From: Phoenix dactylifera
Taxonomy: Eukaryota > Streptophyta > Magnoliopsida > Arecales > Arecaceae
Length of the DNA: 64,000 nucleotides
Assembly: GCF_009389715.1 (NCBI RefSeq)
Contig: NC_052409.1
Span: 1,714,001-1,778,000 of the forward strand
Reading direction: 5' to 3'
Shown: piece by piece, positions 59,731-64,000 of the stretch
Position numbering within the stretch: the stretch's first letter is position 1
Layout: the number at the start of each line of letters is the position of its first letter
The notes under the pieces: generated by a model
What the model was told of the DNA's origin: nothing
The model's database searches: none
Seen by the model: the letters and a program-made list of their open reading frames with translations, nothing else
Program-made: the position numbers and the translations under genes

Positions 59731-61200
59731 GTGATCTTTGTTGGAATTGTTCTGTTGCGAGTGCTAGAGATGTGCTGGGGAGCAGCTATTGGCAATGTTA
59801 GTGGAGATATGAAGATGTGAGCGCGTACAAAGACTAGTTTTCAGAAAAGGGGTGACAATTGTATTGTAGGATGGGGGAAAGGTCCATTGTATGATTTGTA
59901 ATGCTGCTATTCGTTTGAAGTTTTGGTGGTTTACAAATACTCTCTGATTTAGTGCTGTTGTAAGATTCTGTTGTCTTCTGTCCTCTCGCCCTTAAGCTTG
60001 CGGGTGCTTTCGTGCATGAAACTATATTTGACACGGTTGTCCTAGAGAATGGTAACTTTGGGGCGATACAACCGTATGGTTGGATTGTAATCAGCTGCGT
60101 ACGTATGTTGAAGCTGATAATCCTCCAGAGCTCCGCTCAACTTGTCTTTCCATGCTTAAGCCCGTCTTCGAACATAGAAAGGGGTTTTTAAAAAAAATAA
60201 TTGATGTGTTTTGTCCTGTTAATATGGTTACTCTAATCCAATGTGCCATGTTTCCTTGTGGAAAGTCTGCAGGGAAAAATTTAACTCAAATTAACAGCCT
60301 ACGATTCATGCGGACCTTGTATCACAATCCTTAGGGATCATCTGCGCTGTTGTCGCCAGACCCTGCCATTTTGCCATTCAGACCGAGCCGGCCTCCCTTC
60401 AGTCCCATGTAGTTCTGGTCAACATTAAATAAGCAGGGGGCAGGGGCCCCGGTTTGTTTTTTTAAAGTTCATCGCAGGCTTTGGGAAACCTGGCTTCACG
60501 CCGGGCTTGGGCTAAGATGGGCCTGGGGCGGTCCGTTTCTTGGGTTGTGTTCCAGTGAATATCTTTTGAGGCTGGCTTTAGGCTCAGCTCAGGAGTCAGG
60601 CCTGGGTTTATGCTCGCTTCATCACACCAGGCCTCGGCTAAGATGACTTGACCTGGGCTTGCTCCATCTAGCAGATCAATTCACAAACAGGGTTAATTAA
60701 TTATCTCTGAAATCTGAATGGAGGGTCAGAGAAAAGGGAATTCCATTATGAGAGCGAACCCAGTTCTTGCAATAAAATTTTTTCGGTGGATGCATTTGTT
60801 CTTGCTCTGCTTGGTACTCAAGACAGCCGAAAGCCATTGGCAACAGGCAAGCAGAGAGTGGAAGCCAGAGTTTGGTAACTACAGTACTCCAAGTCTCCAT
60901 CGCTGTTTTTCTCTCTTCAAAAGTACATTCCTCAGGCTGCTTGAGCACTTCCACACAGAGCAATCAGATTTCAATTATCCCACAATAACAGCAATCCTGT
61001 TACAATCCACAAGTATTTCATAAACCATCAATTGCACCAGTGTATTGTGGGGAAAAAATTCAGTTAAATCAGTTTTAACAAATCACTACAATTTTGCAAG
61101 CCTTTCTATCGTGAGAAATAAATTCTTTCCAACCAAGAAAGTTCAAGTTTATGAACCATAGAAGCCAAAGAGACAAACATTAACAAGCTAAAGAGACAAA
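59731..61200. other. BELL gene 3' flank and intergenic DNA
   Basis: The BELL 3'UTR probably ends near 59950. From 60400 to 60670 there is a degenerate repeat with GGCCTGGG / GGCTTTAGGCTC motifs. Frames such as 60718-61023 have no recognised domain. The right end is the 3' flank of the transporter pseudogene. Confidence 0.45.
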
Positions 61201-61269
61201 GACAAACATGTCTAGCTTATAAATTCTAACAATCTTCAGCAGCAGAACTAGAACAAATTCAGCAGGCAA

Positions 61270-62563
61270 CTAGACCGCAGCGACAGCCCTACTGTAACCG
61301 ACACCCATATTGGATTCTGCCGCTGGGGCGCTGCCTTCGTTCTCGCTGGAAATCTCCTCCAAAGACTTCCCCTTGGACTCGGGCACCAGGAAGGTTAAGA
61401 AAAGCCCCAGGAGGTTGCAGGCTGCAAGCACGAAGAGGGAGTTCCTGACACCAATGCCAGTAGAGTACCCATGGTCGGTTTTGGCTGGGTCTGAGCTCTG
61501 GGATAAGTATAGAAAGCCGAACGAGCCCACGATCGCACCAAGTTTTCTTCCAGAGCGTTCATGGAGGCGGCCTTGGGGATCCATCCGATGGCGCTAAATA
61601 TGTCTTTTTGGAAGAGGTTCTGGCTGTAGAAGGCAATGTCGAGGAGGAACCAGGTGGAGGAGGTGCCGAGAAGGTGGAGGCCATGGCGAGGCAAGAATTC
61701 TTTGGAGAAGAGGCCGAAGCTGTTGGCTTGCTGGCCGGTCATCTGATCGACCTTGGGCTGCTCCTCCTGAAGCTGGACTTGAAGTACCCTGGACATGTCG
61801 GCGGCCGCCTTCTTGGCGTTCCTGACGACGAGGGCAGTGTAGCGGGCGGTCTCCGGCATCTTCATCCGCCAGTAGTAGGTGAGCGCCGCCGGGATGGCGC
61901 CGAACATGAGAACTATGCGCCAGACGAAATCGGCCTGGGGGACGGTGGAGGCTACGGGGTCGACGGCGTAGGAGGGGGCAGGGAAGCAGTGCTTGAAGGC
62001 GGCAGAGACGATGATGGCGACCGTGCCACCGGCGAGGATGCCGATACCCTGCATGGCAAAGACGGCGGCGATGAATGCCCCGCGGGTCTTCTTGCTGGCG
62101 TACTCGGACATGATGGTGGCGGAGAGGGGGTAGTCGCCGCCGATGCCGAAGCCGAGCCAGAAGCGGAAGAAGCAGAGGGTGGCCATGACAGACTTGGGGG
62201 TGTGGCCGAAGGAGAGCCCGGAGGCGATGGAGGTGAGGACCATGAGCATAAGCGTCATGCCGTAGACCCGCTTGCGTCCCATCTTGTCGCCGAGCCAGCC
62301 GAAGAAGAGCTGGCCGGAGAGGGTGCCGCAGAAGGCGACGCCGTGACGGCGGCGGATACGTTGGGGGGGAGGGATCCGGGTGTCGGGGAGCCTTCGACGT
62401 GGTAGTGGATGCGACCGAGGAGCTAGGTGACGAGGGAGATGCAGAAGAGGTCGTAAGCGTCGGTGAAGAATCCCATGCCGGCGACCACGATGGCCGTGAA
62501 GTGGTACCATTGCGTCTTCGCCGCGTCCAAAGCGTCCAGCACCTGGAGCTGCTCCCTCGCCAT
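61270..62563 (-). pseudogene. PHT1: PHT1-type inorganic phosphate transporter pseudogene
   Basis: From the ATG at 62563, minus strand, [20 protein letters not shown] and [18 protein letters not shown] match PHT1 H+/phosphate symporters. Codon 47 is TAG (62425-62423) where the family has Lys. Near 62343 one base is missing, so the frame shifts where VSAAVNGVAF is expected (reads VSAAVT...). The next long stretch is intact: [20 protein letters not shown], the PHT1 signature [15 protein letters not shown] and [14 protein letters not shown]-like [20 protein letters not shown]. After MNALEE (about 61545) the sequence jumps to [11 protein letters not shown] in another frame, removing some 120 residues (about four membrane helices). 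The C-terminus [20 protein letters not shown] survives to TAG 61272-61270. Three independent lesions make a functional transporter very unlikely. Good conservation elsewhere suggests recent loss. An assembly error could explain part of it. Confidence 0.9.
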
Positions 62564-62760
62564 GGTGACCGATCGGCTCGTCTCTTATCGATAAAGAATG
62601 CGGTTACAGAGAGAGTAAGAGCGAGAGTTCGTGTGTTTGAGAGAGAAGAGGGAACGAGAAGGAGATCGAGGCAAATGAGACAAGGGCATCGGTGAGGTTT
62701 TAAATAAACACGCAGGAGGAGGGTGGGTGCCAGCGGAATATTCTCAACTCCTTCCCCGTA
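62564..62760 (-). promoter_or_regulatory. PHT1 relic promoter with P1BS (PHR1-binding) site
   Basis: GAATATTC at 62736-62743 fits the palindromic P1BS consensus GNATATNC bound by PHR1-type MYB factors in phosphate-starvation genes, 173 bases upstream of the pseudogene start. A TATA-like TTTATTTAAAA lies at about 62708-62698 on the gene strand and a CT/GA-rich leader follows. The promoter appears better preserved than the coding region. Confidence 0.6.
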
Positions 62761-64000
62761 CCCATTCACCCCCTCCCGGCAAGACCTCGCCCACGTCAGA
62801 GCGCTCACGGCGGAGGGCAGGGAATTCCGTTTTTTGGTACAATCTTTCCATGTCGAGCTCGCATCATAGTAGCTTTCCATATTTTGCCATGGTAATATTC
62901 CCCTATATATTCCTTGTTGGAGAACTTCTTTCTAAAATTCGCATGACACAGTATCAAGGAGGAGGATTAAGTGACGCGGCGGAGGAAGGTGCGAGCCATC
63001 CCAATATTCTCTTCTCTTGCATTTATTAAATAGCTTTCCTCTTCATTGCACACAACAATAACCAGCCGTCATCATTCTAATATCTATATAGTAATATAAT
63101 TATTAAAATTCAAGGCATTGCCTGATAATATTATAGTACTAGCATTCTCATATGCCTGCAAATTACTCGATATTTCATTTTTTTTTGGAAGATATTTTAT
63201 ATCTCATTGATTTTTGTTTTAAAATAACTTGCAACTGGTGACGGTTGACGGCCATTTTAAAACATAGTTTTATATACCATAAAGATCCATGCAAGCACAG
63301 GCACCCGAACAAAGGAAGAGTAGAGAGGAGAGAATCCATCTTCCGCGTGAAAGTTGTAACCCTCTCCCAAGCGAGAGGAGGTCGGTTCCACAGTTCCACT
63401 CGAATATTATTTTTTTTATCGAATCGGTTCAAATTTGGATATTAAGGCTCGACCAATCCAAAATTGGATTTTGAGCCTGAGTATTTTGAATTAAGTTGAA
63501 CTTGGGCCTCTAGCTATTTAACTTGGCTCGATCGCATCCCTGCCAGTGGCTCCCCGCATTTCTGTATCATACATCATTTGTACACATTTAATTCATTAAT
63601 ATGTTAATTCACCTCCCCCTTTTGCGCTAAAGAAAAGCCCCCAGCATAATGACACGGGCCTCAAATCGCAAACTCGAATATTCCTTTGCACGGCTGCTTA
63701 CATGGCAAGAAGGCCTTGCTGCAGTTGCATGCAATTTAAAGGATTGGCTAACGAAGGACCAACCTTCCTGTACCACAAAGCATAGGCAGCAGCAAATAAA
63801 ACAAAAAAAAACAAAAAAAAAAAAAGGTGACATGGTTTGTTGACTAGTCATATAGCTATATTAGAGGTGTCCCAAACGCAGCTATACATCACGGGGGAAT
63901 TTGATGTCTCTTATTCATCGGCCAACTCGAAATGGTTAAACTAAAGGCGAACTAACGAGTTGGACAAATCTATTCTCTCCCTCTTCTGTAGATCTCTGTT
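62761..64000. other. Intergenic DNA at the right edge
   Basis: Mostly AT-rich. About 63440-63540 carries a degenerate GGCTCGACC / GAACTTGGGCC / TTGGCTCGATCG repeat similar to others in the window, and 63800-63825 is an A-run. No gene was recognised. Confidence 0.45.

Noticed and set aside
61608-62405. 265-aa plus-strand frame opposite the PHT1 relic
   Set aside because: Antisense shadow in GC-rich coding DNA. Gly/Glu-rich without domains.
1-64000. A coordinated gene cluster or novel defence or metabolic system
   Set aside because: The genes belong to unrelated pathways, are on both strands with kilobases of repeats between them, and each matches a known plant family. No shared promoter motif links them beyond common plant elements.

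Overview
This is a stretch of plant nuclear genome, most likely from a monocot. Long AT-rich introns, GC-rich first exons and the types of LTR, MITE and SINE remnants would fit a palm, but that is inference and no diagnostic marker was found. All genes are eukaryotic, intron-containing and nuclear. No CRISPR, operon, organellar or bacterial feature is visible. Gene models were built by hand from open frames, GT/AG junctions, codon phase and remembered family sequences. Every multi-exon model closes in phase.

Layout. (1) About 1-1200, minus: the 5' part of an LPA1-like P-loop NTPase gene, running off the left edge. (2) 4297-12895, minus: a complete 8-exon gene for the alpha subunit of the plastid chaperonin 60 (Rubisco-binding protein), 579 aa. 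Its second intron carries a long-terminal-repeat relic with a perfect 5-bp target duplication, and its largest intron holds a MITE-like relic. (3) 14584-24224, minus, with a 5' leader exon near 27.4 kb: an OTU-family deubiquitinase, 343 aa, 10 coding exons. (4) 30714-32998, minus: a small Tim15/Zim17 (DNL-type) zinc-finger protein, 185 aa, a probable Hsp70 escort protein. (5) 33.1-39.7 kb: gene-poor DNA with a UDP-glycosyltransferase fragment, a MITE with long terminal inverted repeats, and weak LTR and MITE remnants. (6) 39788-41059, plus: an intronless receptor-like cytoplasmic pseudokinase, 423 aa. (7) 41.1-49.5 kb: accessory DNA with a short non-LTR insertion flanked by a perfect 17-bp duplication, a probable solo LTR and a miniature LTR element. 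(8) 50606-59730, plus: a BEL1-like (BLH6/7 type) TALE homeodomain transcription factor, 764 aa, 4 coding exons, 5.6-kb first coding intron. (9) 61270-62563, minus: a broken PHT1 phosphate transporter gene (nonsense codon, 1-base frameshift, large internal deletion) whose promoter still carries a PHR1-type P1BS site. (10) 62.6-64 kb: intergenic DNA.

The genes do not form one pathway. Two concern protein folding (plastid CPN60 alpha; an organellar Hsp70 partner), two touch phosphorus biology (LPA1 and the dead PHT1), and the rest are regulatory (OTU protease, pseudokinase, BELL factor). I see no convincing new biological system. The most informative observations are the transporter pseudogene with a preserved promoter motif, the pseudokinase active site, and several insertions whose target duplications can be read directly.
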